Assembly: GCF_958979055.1 (NCBI RefSeq)
Contig: NC_084893.1
Span: 26,119,487 to 26,183,486, forward strand
Origin: Alnus glutinosa
Lineage: Eukaryota > Streptophyta > Magnoliopsida > Fagales > Betulaceae
DNA length: 64,000 nucleotides
Direction of reading: 5' to 3'
Shown: piece after piece, positions 12,536-24,600 of the stretch
Layout of the letters: the number at the start of each line of letters is the position of its first letter
Numbering within the stretch: position 1 is the first letter of the stretch
Program-made: the position numbers and the translations under genes
Notes under the pieces: generated by a model
Told to the model about the DNA's origin: nothing
The model's database searches: none
Seen by the model: only the letters and a program-made list of their open reading frames with translations

Positions 12536-14149
12536 ATGGCTAGTCGTAGACAGCTGGAAGTTCACACAGGAGACCATGCTCAACAGAAATGGTGTGTCTC
12601 ATTAGGAGAAGAGGTCTTCAAGAGATTCCTCACCAAGGGTAGTCCAGCAGAGCATAAGGTTTTCAATGAAGGGTCACTTTTCAGTCCACTCTTGTTCGGA
12701 AAATTCTTTGATCCTTCAGATGCTTTCCCTTTATGGGAGTTTGAGTCTGATATCTTGTTATCTAATCTCCGGAGCTCCGGCCAAAGCACCGTTGATTGGT
12801 CTCAGACAGATCAGGAGTATGTACTAAAAGCAGAACTACCAGGTAAGAAACCCAAGTACTGTTCTGTTCATTATCATCTGGTTAATTCGGTTATTTAATT
12901 TCTAAACTAAATCCGATTCTAAATTCTAATGTTCATGAACCAAGGATAAACCCAACTATCAAGTTGTCAGACTGACTGCAACATATAAACCTAAGGAGTA
13001 GAGGCACTAGTCCTTAACTCGAAAGGTAAATCTTCTGGAACAAGGGGACCCTAGTATGTAAAGATTTTAAATATTAATTCTGGGTTCCAGTTTATAAAAT
13101 GAGAAGATAATACGATTACAAGTAATGCTATGTAGTAGGATGTTATACAAAACTTGTACGATTAGGATAATGTGATAGTAAAAATTAGCTATTTAGTTTT
13201 CTTTTTCTTTAAAAAAATTCACTTACATCCCTAGAAGCATAAGCAATTTTGCAATTATAATCTCGAAGTTTAGAAACTTTTAATGTCAGTATCCAAAATT
13301 TCAACTTTTTATAAATGCCCAAAACGTCTTTATATATATATATAACAGAGTAAAAATTTAAAAAACTAAATAAAAAATTTGGGGACTCACGGCTTTGGCC
13401 AGAGCATTTTTAAAATTTTTTTTTTTCAAATATATACATATATATATAATTAGGGCATTTAGACATTTTAAGAAAAAATGGTGAAAGTAAAAGGGGTTAA
13501 AACATGGGATACCAACCTTGAAATTTTTTAAGTTTTGAAGTTGTGATTGCACAATCGCTTATACTTAATTTGGGAGAATAAGTGAAGTTCCACAATTTTT
13601 TTTTATTTTTTTTTTTATTACAAATACTGGTTTAAAATGGTTGATTTTCATGATTACGTTATCAAAATTATATGACAAGTACTTATATAATAGTCTACTA
13701 AATAACATTACTTTTTTGTGCTTACTCATGATCCATTTACATGAGTTGGGGATGCGGCCAAAACTCCATAGGTTTGATTTAGAAAAAGAAAACTAGTTTA
13801 ACAATGGTGGTGAAATGAATTAGTGCGGTGACACTCTCTAGTTATATGAATGTGAATTACAGGAGTTGGGAATAATGTTCAAGTGGTTGTTGAAAAAGGG
13901 AAGGTTGTGGAAATTAGTGGGCAATGGAGGCAGCAGCAAAGAGATCAGTCCAAGACAAAGGACTGGAGAAGTGGGCAGTGGTGGGAATATGGGTATGTTC
14001 GCAGGCTTGAACTGCCAGAAGATGCAGATTGGAGGAGAATGGAGGCATCTCTGAATAATGATATACTCCTAGAAATTAGAATTCCCAAGAGCCTTTTAGA
14101 TGGCGATACTTCTCAAGGAAATGATGTGGCCAGTAAAGATTCTGTGTAA
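12536..14149 (+). CDS. HSP20-like protein, class VI (21.7 kDa) type
   Basis: Small heat shock proteins hold unfolding proteins in a refoldable state. Two exons, 12536-12842 and 13863-14149, join in phase (G|GA) to give 197 aa. The N-terminal 85 residues are a divergent arm. The alpha-crystallin domain runs from about residue 86 (VDWSQTDQEYVLKAELPG) through VVVEKGKVVEISGQW and WEYGYVRRLELPEDADW to ILLEIRIPKSL. The split of the domain after ELPG, and the Trp-rich loop, match the plant 21.7 kDa class VI group (Arabidopsis At5g54660 type) as I remember it. The intron (1,020 bp) carries a foldback MITE. A TATA box lies 82 bp upstream. Heat induction is inferred from the family, not from visible elements. 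Confidence 0.9.
13211..13592. repeat. Foldback MITE, family F1, in HSP20 intron
   Basis: The ends 'attcacttacatccc' and 'aataagtgaagttcc' are inverted partners. The interior is AT-rich with a (TA)n run at 13331 and 13435. It shares end sequence with the elements at 847 and 18906. It lies wholly inside the HSP20-like gene intron and does not touch the splice sites. Confidence 0.6.
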
Positions 14150-15480
14150 ATTAGGATGAGTAAAAGCAAACTCCTGAAACTGCATGTTTAACAATCTTTC
14201 TATGCAATCAAGATATATACATGACATAAACTGTACGACTGTATATACTGATAGATGAGTGAAACTGGAACTGGAACTATTAAAAGAAAATGGTTATTAT
14301 TAGGTCAGTATTCGATAGAGTTGGTCACCGTGGACGTTGCAGAGTGTGGTGTGTAGATTACGATCCTTAAGTGTTTCATATGGTTTAAATATAATCTTAA
14401 CCATGTGTATATAAGCTCTTGGACACCCTCTTACTGTAAATCGATTTTTAAAGGTGGGTTTTACCTAAATTTTTTGGTGAAAACACACTATATTCATCTA
14501 GTATCAATCAACCATTTCCTGTATTAGTAGTAGTAATTATTGCAAGAATAAGCAACAACAGGTTAGGTTCTTCCCGTCCTCTTTTACAAAATGTGTCTTA
14601 TTCTAATATAGATGTATTTAGTGTTATTCTTTTTCATATTTTTTTAGTAAATTCATCATTGAATCTATAGGACCCACATTTTGGTTTAACAAATTTAATG
14701 ATGAATTTGCACAACTCTTACATAAAGATAAACAAAAAAAAAATATAAGGTCTACTAAGACAAATAACTAAATGCAGAAATAGAAAATATTCTCAATTGA
14801 ATGCAAAAACGCTTGGTCAAAAATAGGTATGAACCATATGACATGATCTCCCACATCCTCATTTCTTTTTTTCTTTTTTTTAAAAAATAATAATAATTTG
14901 ATAAGGGCAATTTTTTTTCTACTAAAATACATTTTCGATTTTAATTTTTTTTTTTTTTTTTAAAAAAAAACGTTTCATTAAGCATAAACCATTGCATGTG
15001 ACAACAAAGTAATTTAATATACACTAGTAAATAAAGCAATAAAGGACTATGATGCATTTAATGGTTATGCATGAATTATGCTTGTGACCTACAAATCTAG
15101 GGTTCATAAATCCTTACTACATGCCATTCATCCCTATGATACCCTCTTAAATGGCATTTAGGGATTATATGTGACAACTTGTGAGAGGTAGTGACTTTGA
15201 AACGTGTTTTGCTTACTTTCTAAATTTGCTTCTCTCAAGGTTTTCCACATTTTTTTTTCCATTGAAATCCAACGAGACCTAAACTAAATTATTTCTAGTA
15301 TCTGAGGCTACCACATACCCAAAAATTATTGTGATATGTGCCATAAAACCCAAGTTCTAAAATAATGGGTGGTCAATAAAACCTAAGTTCTAATATTCAA
15401 ATTTCCAGCAATTTGACAGTATGACATTTGCTGTTTCAAAAATTATTAATTAATTCACCTTAATTTTAAATTGCATCAAA
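14150..15480. other. Intergenic, F4 foldback fragment
   Basis: No gene is seen. A short palindromic element at about 14645-14720 pairs 'aaattcatcattgaat' with 'atttaatgatgaattt'. The same foldback text recurs at 48405, 54390, 54700 and 63335. The rest is AT-rich with homopolymer runs. Confidence 0.5.
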
Positions 15481-15499
15481 CTAATTTTGTAACTTTCCT

Positions 15500-16200
15500 C
15501 TTAAAGGGTTGGGCCGGGCGGGGTCGAGTTTCCGAGTCAATCCAAGGGTCATGACTTCACCTGCCGACCTTTGATTGGGCCAGGTATGCTTGGCCTGGGT
15601 TCGGTCTTGGGCTTGGGCCTGCAGGACTGACTTTCGGTCGGTTAACCTCTACTTTGGGCCTGGTAGAGATGGGATTCCGCTTGCTACCCGCATTTTGAAG
15701 TTTCACTCCAAAAGACGTCACGTCGTTTCTTGCAGGCTGCATCCAAGGTCCATAGAACGGCGTCATTTCAGGCTTGCGCCGAAACGACGTCATTTGTTCT
15801 GGTGCTGATCAAATGAGCTTGCACAGGACGGGAAACGACGTTGTTTTGCTCCCCTACACGCGCCCCCCCTCTGATGTTGGGTTGTTGGTCAAAACCGTGT
15901 CTTTTTTTAACAAACAGACCAACAATTGTCATCTTCCTCGAGATTTCTGAAACCAGAGCAACTTTCTCATTCTTCCAAAGGTCCGAAAATCAGTCTCTTT
16001 TCTGGGAATGACTCCTTGACACTCTCAAAGCCTAGAGGAGAAGAAATTTCCTTTGTTTTAGTGAGAGTTTTCTCTGAAGAAAAACTCTTTGTTTTTGTCA
16101 ATGGAATAGAGGAAATCTTTCAAATATTTTTCTTCCAGTATACACATTGTCCTCAAGTTCTCTACGTTCTCAATATATTTCAAACCCACCCACAGTGATT
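15500..16200 (+). mobile_element. GC-rich block with ACGTC repeats, LTR-like
   Basis: The stretch 15500-15870 is far more GC-rich than its surroundings. It holds four copies of a motif close to AACGACGTCATTT (near 15715, 15757, 15783 and 15832). Such repeats are typical of the control region of plant LTR retrotransposons. The following 300 bp are pyrimidine-rich like a transcribed leader. No ends, coding domain or target duplication were recognised, so this is a tentative fossil fragment. Confidence 0.3.
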
Positions 16201-18905
16201 GTTAAAGGCTTTTCCTCTGGTTTGGCTGTCGATTGATGAAGATTATAAAAAGCCATTTTTGTTGAAGCTAATGTTGCAGAACAATCTCAGACTCTGTTCT
16301 TTTCTCTGTCTTCCTCCATAGCCTTGCTTTGATGACAATGAAGGAACTATGTAGAAAATTGAATGCAAGTGTTTGGAACAATAAATTATAAATCATGTGA
16401 GGGTAAAAATTCTGCAGGAAAGCAAAGAGAATGAATGTCACATAAAGAAATAAATTCGCCCTCCAACCCCCTAATACATAGACCATCATGCAAGACAGCA
16501 AGAGTTGCATTGTTTTTTCTCTAACTTCCATAAAAGTTATTACCTTCCATCGAGATGATTAAGTGTGGGATGGCCACACTTATTATGGCGTGATCATCCC
16601 TTAAAACACGTCATCACAGCAAGCTCAACTCAAGTTATTATTCATGGGCTATACATCTTTCGTTTTTTAATTGTAGTATTGATTTTTTTCCTAACTTTTA
16701 ATAGATTGTTGGCTGCTTAGCCCGACCCATCTAATTAAAATACAATGGCAAGTTGAGTTATGCTACATAAATATCTTATAAAGTTGATGTGGCAATGTCG
16801 AATAGTCATTATTTCACAAGGGATGATTCAATGACTACTTGAACTTGTCACGTTAGTTTTGTACGTGAAATGTTTGTCTAGTATGTAGCATTAATGTTGC
16901 AAGTTTGTTTTAGTAACGGTTCATCATACCTTGTACTTCCATTTGCAATTTCTATTTTTTTTTTTAAAAAAAAAGATTAGAAATTTTATATAATACATCT
17001 TCATCCCGACTCTTATTCCACTCGACTGATGTCACAATGCTATTAATTATAAATGAAGTTGTAAATAGATGGATAACAATGATATATAATGAATTATGAA
17101 ACTTGTATTGGTCTAAATGATAAGGATATATAATTAGTTTAAAATCGTTGAGTCATGGCTCTACATTGTATGGTTCAACAAACCCCCACCAAGTCAACTA
17201 ATTGGACTTAATTAATCAAATGCCAAAGTAGATGTTATTTTCTTTTCCTTTTGGCTTTATCTTCTTCTACTTTCTCATAATTAAATTGCAAATATAGAGA
17301 GACATCAAAATTCAAATGATTGATATTTCCAATATATATAAAAGCTGTCCTCATGTAATGAGGGGTATTTGAACATCCTCCTATGGATGGATATTCACAT
17401 TAATTAATTGCTCACTTACCTATAACGGGCAAACCCATAATTCACGATTAGAAGTAATTAGCAACAACCATAGCTGCCCCAGTATGATTTACATGAATGT
17501 AGCAAAGTGCATGCCCTGTAAAATATATATTTTTTTGTTCGATATCCTGCAGGCTGCAGGCCATGCTGGCCAGTTGCTCTCAAAAGCAATAGATTCCACC
17601 GCTGAAATAGTGCCATGTGCCGAGCCTATAGCTTTTGGGATCCCATTAAGCTAAGATTCATCGAGTTGAAAGTGACAACACAAGGGAAATAAATGCCAAA
17701 CATGACTACCAGTACTCTTTCATGCCTTGTCAACCAGTTGCACCCACAAAACACAACAATTATCTGATGATCGATCACCACAATAATATTTTCTAACTTA
17801 TTAAAACACTGACATATGTGCTACTAGTAATGCAAGATGATGTGCCATCTCATGTACTTCAAATCTGTAAAAGTGGCCCCAAGCCTCAAGTTCTTGGAGA
17901 AAATATCTTGAAAGAAGCTCATTTCCCTTTCTTTTTTCCTAAGCAACTACAAAGGGGAAAGGGGAAAAGTTTTTCGTTTAAAAGATTGTTATGATAAAGG
18001 TGGAATTTTTATTTTTATTTATTTATTTACTTATTTTTATATTTTAAATATGTTTTGAGTTGTTTGTTAATATATTTTTAATTTGAAAAGAGAGAATATA
18101 TTCGTTAATAAACATGACCTATATATAATCCTTTTGGGAAGAGTGAAAAACAAGCAAAACATTGTTCTAGGCATGAGCTAGTGACTCGTAATTATTGTGT
18201 TTTGAGTTATTTGTTAAACGAGTTGGGCAAGTCGGCCATGAGAATTAAGGGTTACAGTTGGGAATATAAATTACACGCAGACTCACTCAAACACTTAACT
18301 ATTTGGAATATAACTGCATAAGCCCAATACTTAGATGATCACTCTTAACAGGATCAAATACGTTGTCTAACTCTAAACTTCTTCATACAATTTTCTCAAA
18401 TAATATTTTGACTTAAGTATCAGAGTGTCTTAGAAGAGTCCCCGGTCAATCGAGGACGGAAATTTCCTACGGCCATTTTCTCTAGTTTACATGTGACACA
18501 CCGCCAGTCCCACCATCAATAAAATTGCTTCAATAAAGACTAATTAAAATACGTGCGATGTGGGACAGCCAAATAAATGAACTAGACTACTTTAGTTGAT
18601 TAGGTCCACCTACACTAGCTGATGAACTTCATGAATCATGACATTAACTTACAACTCTTCTGCAATGAAACCAACAGAAAGCATGAGGATTTATAATTTG
18701 ATTTTTTTTTTTAATTATATATTTTATTTTTCTGACGATATTAGTAGTTGCAGGATGACATTGATTTTAGCTGACTTATTGACTATCAATATTTATATTC
18801 AGAACAAAACTAACAACTTACGTTATTACGACGTACTCAATATACCTAACTATATATTAATTTTTTTTAACATATATATATTAATTTGTTGTTATCTATA
18901 TTATT
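16201..18905. other. Intergenic, nothing recognised
   Basis: AT-rich sequence with short homopolymer runs. No coding frame has the composition or motifs of a gene, and no RNA gene was recognised. Copies of the dispersed 'tttgagttgtttgttaa' text occur near 18050 and 18200. Confidence 0.4.
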
Positions 18906-19398
18906 GGGAAAAACTTTACTTACGGCCATGAATATTTCATCAGTTTTGTAATCATATCCTCAAACTTTAAAAAGTGTCAATTTAAGTTATTTATTTTTCA
19001 TTTTTTTTAATATATAATTTTAACAATTCCGTCCAAATTCAATGTTAAATCAAACGGTTGGTGTGTAAAATGTTTCTTATATTCCTAAAATGTTTATAAA
19101 ATTACAAAAATACATTGATTTAATAATTAAAAATTATTTTTTTAAAAAAAAGTCTCACCCGACATGGGTCATGGAGGTATCCCACGGTGGAGCACAAATT
19201 GGGTTTCATTTTTTCATTTCTTTTAAAAATAATTAGTAGTATTTTGGAAATTTCACCTTTTTCTGTTAGGATTTAAGGTTGAATTTGGACTGAATGATTG
19301 AAATTAAAAGATGGAGAGCATAAATTGACACATTTTAAAGTTTGAGGTTATAATTACGAAAGTGACGAAAGATGAGAAATGGTAAGCGAAGTTCTTCC
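18906..19398. repeat. Foldback MITE, family F1
   Basis: The left end 'gaaaaactttacttac' pairs with the right end 'gcgaagttcttcc'. Further in, 'ctcaaactttaaaaagtgtc' pairs with 'gacacattttaaagtttgag'. This is the clearest paired copy of the F1 family in the window, about 490 bp long. Confidence 0.7.
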
Positions 19399-21337
19399 AT
19401 ATTTTTATTTGCCTCCGATCCATCCAAAGACATGAAAGACAAGGGCACGACCGGCTTGTGGTACATGGAAACTTTCATCATCTTTACGAAAAAATCATAA
19501 ACAAGCACTACTTTGCTTGGCATTGCAGTAAGGCAAATGCCACTATCTGATCTTATCTATTTGTCTGATGTTTTTGTCATTTCTACCGACATTCTATTTT
19601 CTTTGAGCAGTTTTGGATCAAGAGCTATCAAAAAGGCAGGCTAAGAAAGAAAGAATTATGGTCTTTATTCTATCTGTTTGGTAAAGAAGGCTCCATTGCT
19701 GATCAGATAATCAGCTTTTTAGTGGGAAGTATTAGCTCAACAAGTTTAGCATAAACTCTTTGAGAGAGAGGGGAGAAGTCAATTAATATTTGAGCATGGG
19801 TAAAGAAGAAGCTTCCAAAAAGGATTAGAGAAAAAGACTGCTAGATTGCAGCTGATGGGTACCAAGAATTGAATAGAAATACCAACAAACTCAACCATGG
19901 GAAATGGATATTTTTGCTTTCTTTTCAAAGTTTGTTACCTCACCAAGAGTGAGGTAGAAAAGTTTTATGGGCTAATAAAGGTGAAGAATTCTTGGCTCCC
20001 ATCTAAAGCAAGAGGGCACAATTCTTTAACACTAAGCAGCTGGTGGGAAATCTTAGCTTTGTTAGTCTTTTTAATGAAGGCATTTAATTAATTGGTGACA
20101 TTAATGTTAGGCATTGATCAATTAGGTTATATATCACTCTTTTCTTTTTAATAAGCCGTACTTACAACAAATTGAGCTATATAGTCAGAGATTACAATAA
20201 CAAATTTTAAGACATGTTTGAGACAGACATCTCTATTGTTGGGGTGCAACAATGTTGTTCTACTCATGCGTACGGCTTTTAAAACGTGCTTTATGGGGTG
20301 TAATTTCGAATGTCATAAAAGGTTTTGGCTTTCCTCACTGCACACCAATTAGTTTTCCTATAAAATTGTCAAAGCCCCGATACAATATCTATGTTCAAAT
20401 TATTCATTTTGTGAAGCAAGAATTAGAGGATTGCAATTAAAAGTGTTAGACAAATGATGCTGAACCAACCCCTCTTCGCCCTTTCCCACCAAACAATAAT
20501 TAAGCCTCATCCAATCAAATGGTAAAGATGATGGCTTCTAGATACCTCAACTTTCAACATAAACTCTTTTTCACAAAACAAGTCTCTCTACTATAGTTGT
20601 TTAAGTTTGATGTAATCAAACAATTATTATTTTCTTCTCTCTTATCATTGGTCGCCAAATTTTCTCATTTTTAATTTTTTTTTCTTCTATAAAATAATTA
20701 TACTCTTCACACCCATTTCATATTGGTTGACGTTACGTATTTTAAGTGGCTTTCAAGATTTTTTTTTTTAAAGAGAAATGTTGTATACTACACTTCTCAT
20801 CCGGTCATCCCATCCCCACCCCACAACCCTTGGATTTTATTTTTATTTTTAACATGGGTTGATCTAAAGATTGATAGACATTGTTACATCATCCCAGTAG
20901 AATAAGAGGTGAGATCCGAGTAGTATACAACGTTACTCTTTTTAAGGGACTGACATAGAAAGACACTTAAAACACGATATATCAACTGGTACTAAATAGG
21001 TGAGAAGAGTAATACTATCCATTCTTATATTAATATTTATTGCATAATCATTTGTGTCGTATATAATTCCTTCCACATGAAAATGATAATGCAGTTTGGT
21101 TAGAGGTTGTAAAAGATTGGGTTGTGATTGATACATTTTAATTAATTAGCTCTATGTATAATAATCAAATAAAGGAAAATATTATTTTTGAATTGCCACA
21201 TAAGAAAAAAAGAAAAAAAACAATGCAGCTGAAAAAATATGAATATTCTTACCCAAAAAAAGAAAAAAGAAAAAGGAAAAAAGAAAAATGAATAGCATAA
21301 GGGTGGTTTAGGAATTACATTATTTTAACGAATCTAT
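19399..21337. other. Intergenic, nothing recognised
   Basis: No gene can be supported. The stretch 19520-20080 has more even composition and might be decayed genic sequence, but no frame longer than about 64 codons and no family motif is present. The rest is AT-rich. Confidence 0.35.
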
Positions 21338-21343
21338 CACGTG
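21338..21343. promoter_or_regulatory. G-box CACGTG upstream of kinesin
   Basis: A perfect CACGTG lies 275 bp before the kinesin start codon. A core AACGG, the heart of the mitosis-specific activator (MSA) element of plant G2/M genes, lies at 21521-21525, 93 bp before the ATG. The flanks of the AACGG match the MSA consensus only in part. Confidence 0.3.
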
Positions 21344-21617
21344 GTACCGCTCGATCTAGGTTCAAAAAAATTCAAATCCCAATGTCATTGAAATGAAATC
21401 GAACGATTACCAGGCGCCCAATCTATCCTCTTCTGGATATAAAGATTCAACCCTTGCCTTTTCTTTCAATTTTTTTATTGGCATTAATATTAGATCACCC
21501 ATCTTCCTGCTCGTTCAAGCAACGGCTCTGATCCGCTGTTAGCTTTCATTGCAATTCATGGCCCCACTCTGAACCTCTCTCTCTCTCTATCTCTCTCATT
21601 GAGCTTTGTGCTTCAAA

Positions 21618-24600
21618 ATGGCCACCAAGAACCAAAACAAGCCTCCATTTCCCAACCACAACCTCACAAGTACAGCCACAAACCCTTCGAGTGTAAGCTT
21701 TCGTATACTCTTTTTTACACCTTATAGTTCTTCAGATTCCAAAACCTAGGTTTCAAGCATAATCTATTTGTGATTAATAGGTTGCTTTTGTTTTTATTTC
21801 TTTTTGGTTAGATTTTGCATTCTTAGTTTGTTTTTTTGGTGAATTCTTTTTTGTGGGGTTTTAGAGAAAGTGTATTGGTGATGAGAAAATGGTTGGGACG
21901 GCAAACAATGGTAGGAGCAGGCAAGCGTTTTCGGTGGTAAATGGCGGGCAAGATCTCTGCCCGAATAGCGCTCCGGCGAGCAATGCGGGCTCGGAGTGTG
22001 GAGGGATTGAGTTTACTCGAGAGGATGTTGAAGCGTTGTTGAATGAGAAACCAAAAAGGAAGGACAGGTTCAATCTTAAGGTTAGTGGGTTTTTGAGTAT
22101 TTTGAGGTTATTGAGTTGAAAGAATTTTTTATTTTTTTAGTATTATTTGGTTTTATTGAATAGGAATTGGATTTTGAACCTTGTTGTATCAAATTTTTGT
22201 TTTTAAAATTGTTGGATTTCTAGGAAAGATGTGATAATATGGTTGAGTACATCAAGAGGCTTAAGTTATGCGTCAAATGGTTCCAAGAGCTTGAGGGAAG
22301 CTACTTATTTGAGCAAGAGAAGTTGCTGAACATGTTGGAGTCGGCCGAGCAGAAATGCAATGAAACGGGTATGATTGATTTCTTTTATTTCACTGATTTC
22401 TAAATAAACTTGATTAGTGTTGTAAATATATTTGCTTGATTTTAGAGGGACAAATGAAAAACAAGGAAGAAGAGCTGAATTCAATTATCATGGAGCTAAG
22501 AAAGAACTACGCTTCTTTACAAGAGAAGTTTACAAAGGAAGAGACGGATAAGTTGGTAAGAAGGAGAGTCAAAATTTAGTTTTTCCATGAAGCCATTGTT
22601 TGAATGATTGCTAGTTATGAATTTCACAATGTTTTGAATCTCAATCAGGATGCTGTGGATTCTCTTGCAAAAGAGAAAGAGGCTAGACTTAATTTTGAGA
22701 GGTCTCAAGCTTCTCTGTCCGAAGAGCTTGCCAAAGCTCAACGAGAGCTTTTAAGTTCTAATCAGAAGGTAAAGCTAAAACTGAAATTCAAACTCGCTGA
22801 CTTTGTCCAATGTCGCTCTTCTTTCTAGTTATTATTATAGAAGTTTACTTATCAAAAAAAATTATTATAGAAGTACTCTAAAAACTGTTTGTGTGTGGGT
22901 TTCTTGAATTCTGCAGATATCGTCACTTAATGATATGTACAAGCGACTACAGGATTACAACACAAGCTTACAGCAGTACAATGGTAAACTTCATACGGAC
23001 CTTTCTACAGTTGAAAACGAGCTTAAGCATGTAGAGAAAGAGAAGGCTACTATAGTTGAAAGCCTCAGCATGTTAAGGGGTCAACTTACTATGTCCAGAG
23101 TGAGTTTTTATTTTCCTGTGGACCATTTCCCATTGCATCAGATATTTACCTTATGGCGTATTGATGAATTATATTTTAACTTTTGTACTTGTTAAAGTGC
23201 ATTGGTTATCCAACTTTTACTCCATCTGCAAAATCGGGAATAGTTGATATGTTATAAGATTGTTAAAGAACTTAGACTAACAATTGTGTAATAAAGGAAA
23301 TGGTGTTTTCTTCTAGTGAAAGAAGTAACTTAACATTGCTGATATGGTGTACATGTTCAAATTTTTTAAAAACTTCATGGACAATTAGGCTCCAATCATC
23401 TGTCCCAAAAGTTCAAGTTGTTAGAAAGTACACCAACAACGTACATCAAAATCATAAATATACCAACACCGAAATTTGCCCAATGGCCCCAAAAAACAGC
23501 TAGAGGGTGTGAATAGTTATTTTCCCAATAATCACAACCACAAAGATTCTTACCAAAATTTAATAAAGCAATAAAGAAATAAAACACAACAATTTTGATG
23601 ACGAAGTGGAAACCTTTTGAAGAATCAAATTACATACATTTTATACTTACAAAACCTTTGTAGTTAAACCCGATTTGTACCCCAATAAACGACTCGTTCG
23701 TCTTCTATCGCAATAGCTCCAAAACTCTGGCTATTATTCTATCAAGCTTCTTCTGCAATCCAAAACTCTGGTGGCCTAAAGTTTGTCATGTGTGGTTTAA
23801 TGAAGTTTAGGAATGAAGGCATAGGGATATAGAAGCTCTCTCCAAGAACAAAAAATAATGGCGTTAGGGTCTATTGAAATATGAAGCGTGCTAGTAGCTA
23901 GGGTTTCACAATTTTATCGATGTGATGTTTGAACGGGGTTTGATCGTCGTTGTGACCTGGTGTCTCGGATCTACCTCAATGACCATCGCGAACAGGATTG
24001 CAACTGGATGGATTTGTGGGTCCTTGTGAAACACTTCCGTTTGAACTATCTTCAACTAGGCTTGTGATCGGGGCTCTAAGAGTTATTTTGTAAAGCTTAG
24101 TTATTCAACCTCGTTTGAACCTGGTGAGACCACCCTTGTGACTGATCCTCTTAGGAGCTTGAACTTTAAGCACTTGAACTCCTCCATTCAAATCATGTTC
24201 GACTGCCATTTCGACCAAGTCTCTCAGGAGCTCAGTTCTTGAGATGCATTGAAACCTCGTTTGAACTCCTTTGAACTGTGTTTTGATTGACAACTTTTGA
24301 TCTTCAATTTTCACCAAGTTTTGAACTTCCAACTTAAGAACTCAACTTAGACTTACAACCAAATTAGTTTTAACATTGAATTTGCCAACTTTAATCCTAA
24401 CAAACACTAACATGGTCTTATTCAAGCTTGCTTTAGGAAAATTTATGAAAACGTTTGGATGTTATGTTTGTTGTGTTCTGATTGAGGTTGTTTATAAATA
24501 CAACAAATGTATAGAGGGACATTTTCCAATAAAATTTGGTAGATTGTTTTGGACAATGGGGTGTAAAATAAATGTAGCAATTTGTCTCAATAGTTTTAGG

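Noticed and set aside
15926-16531. Short frames on both strands (90 and 87 codons)
   Set aside because: Composition is leader-like and hydrophobic respectively, no homologous motif is seen, and the surrounding block looks like a transposon remnant.
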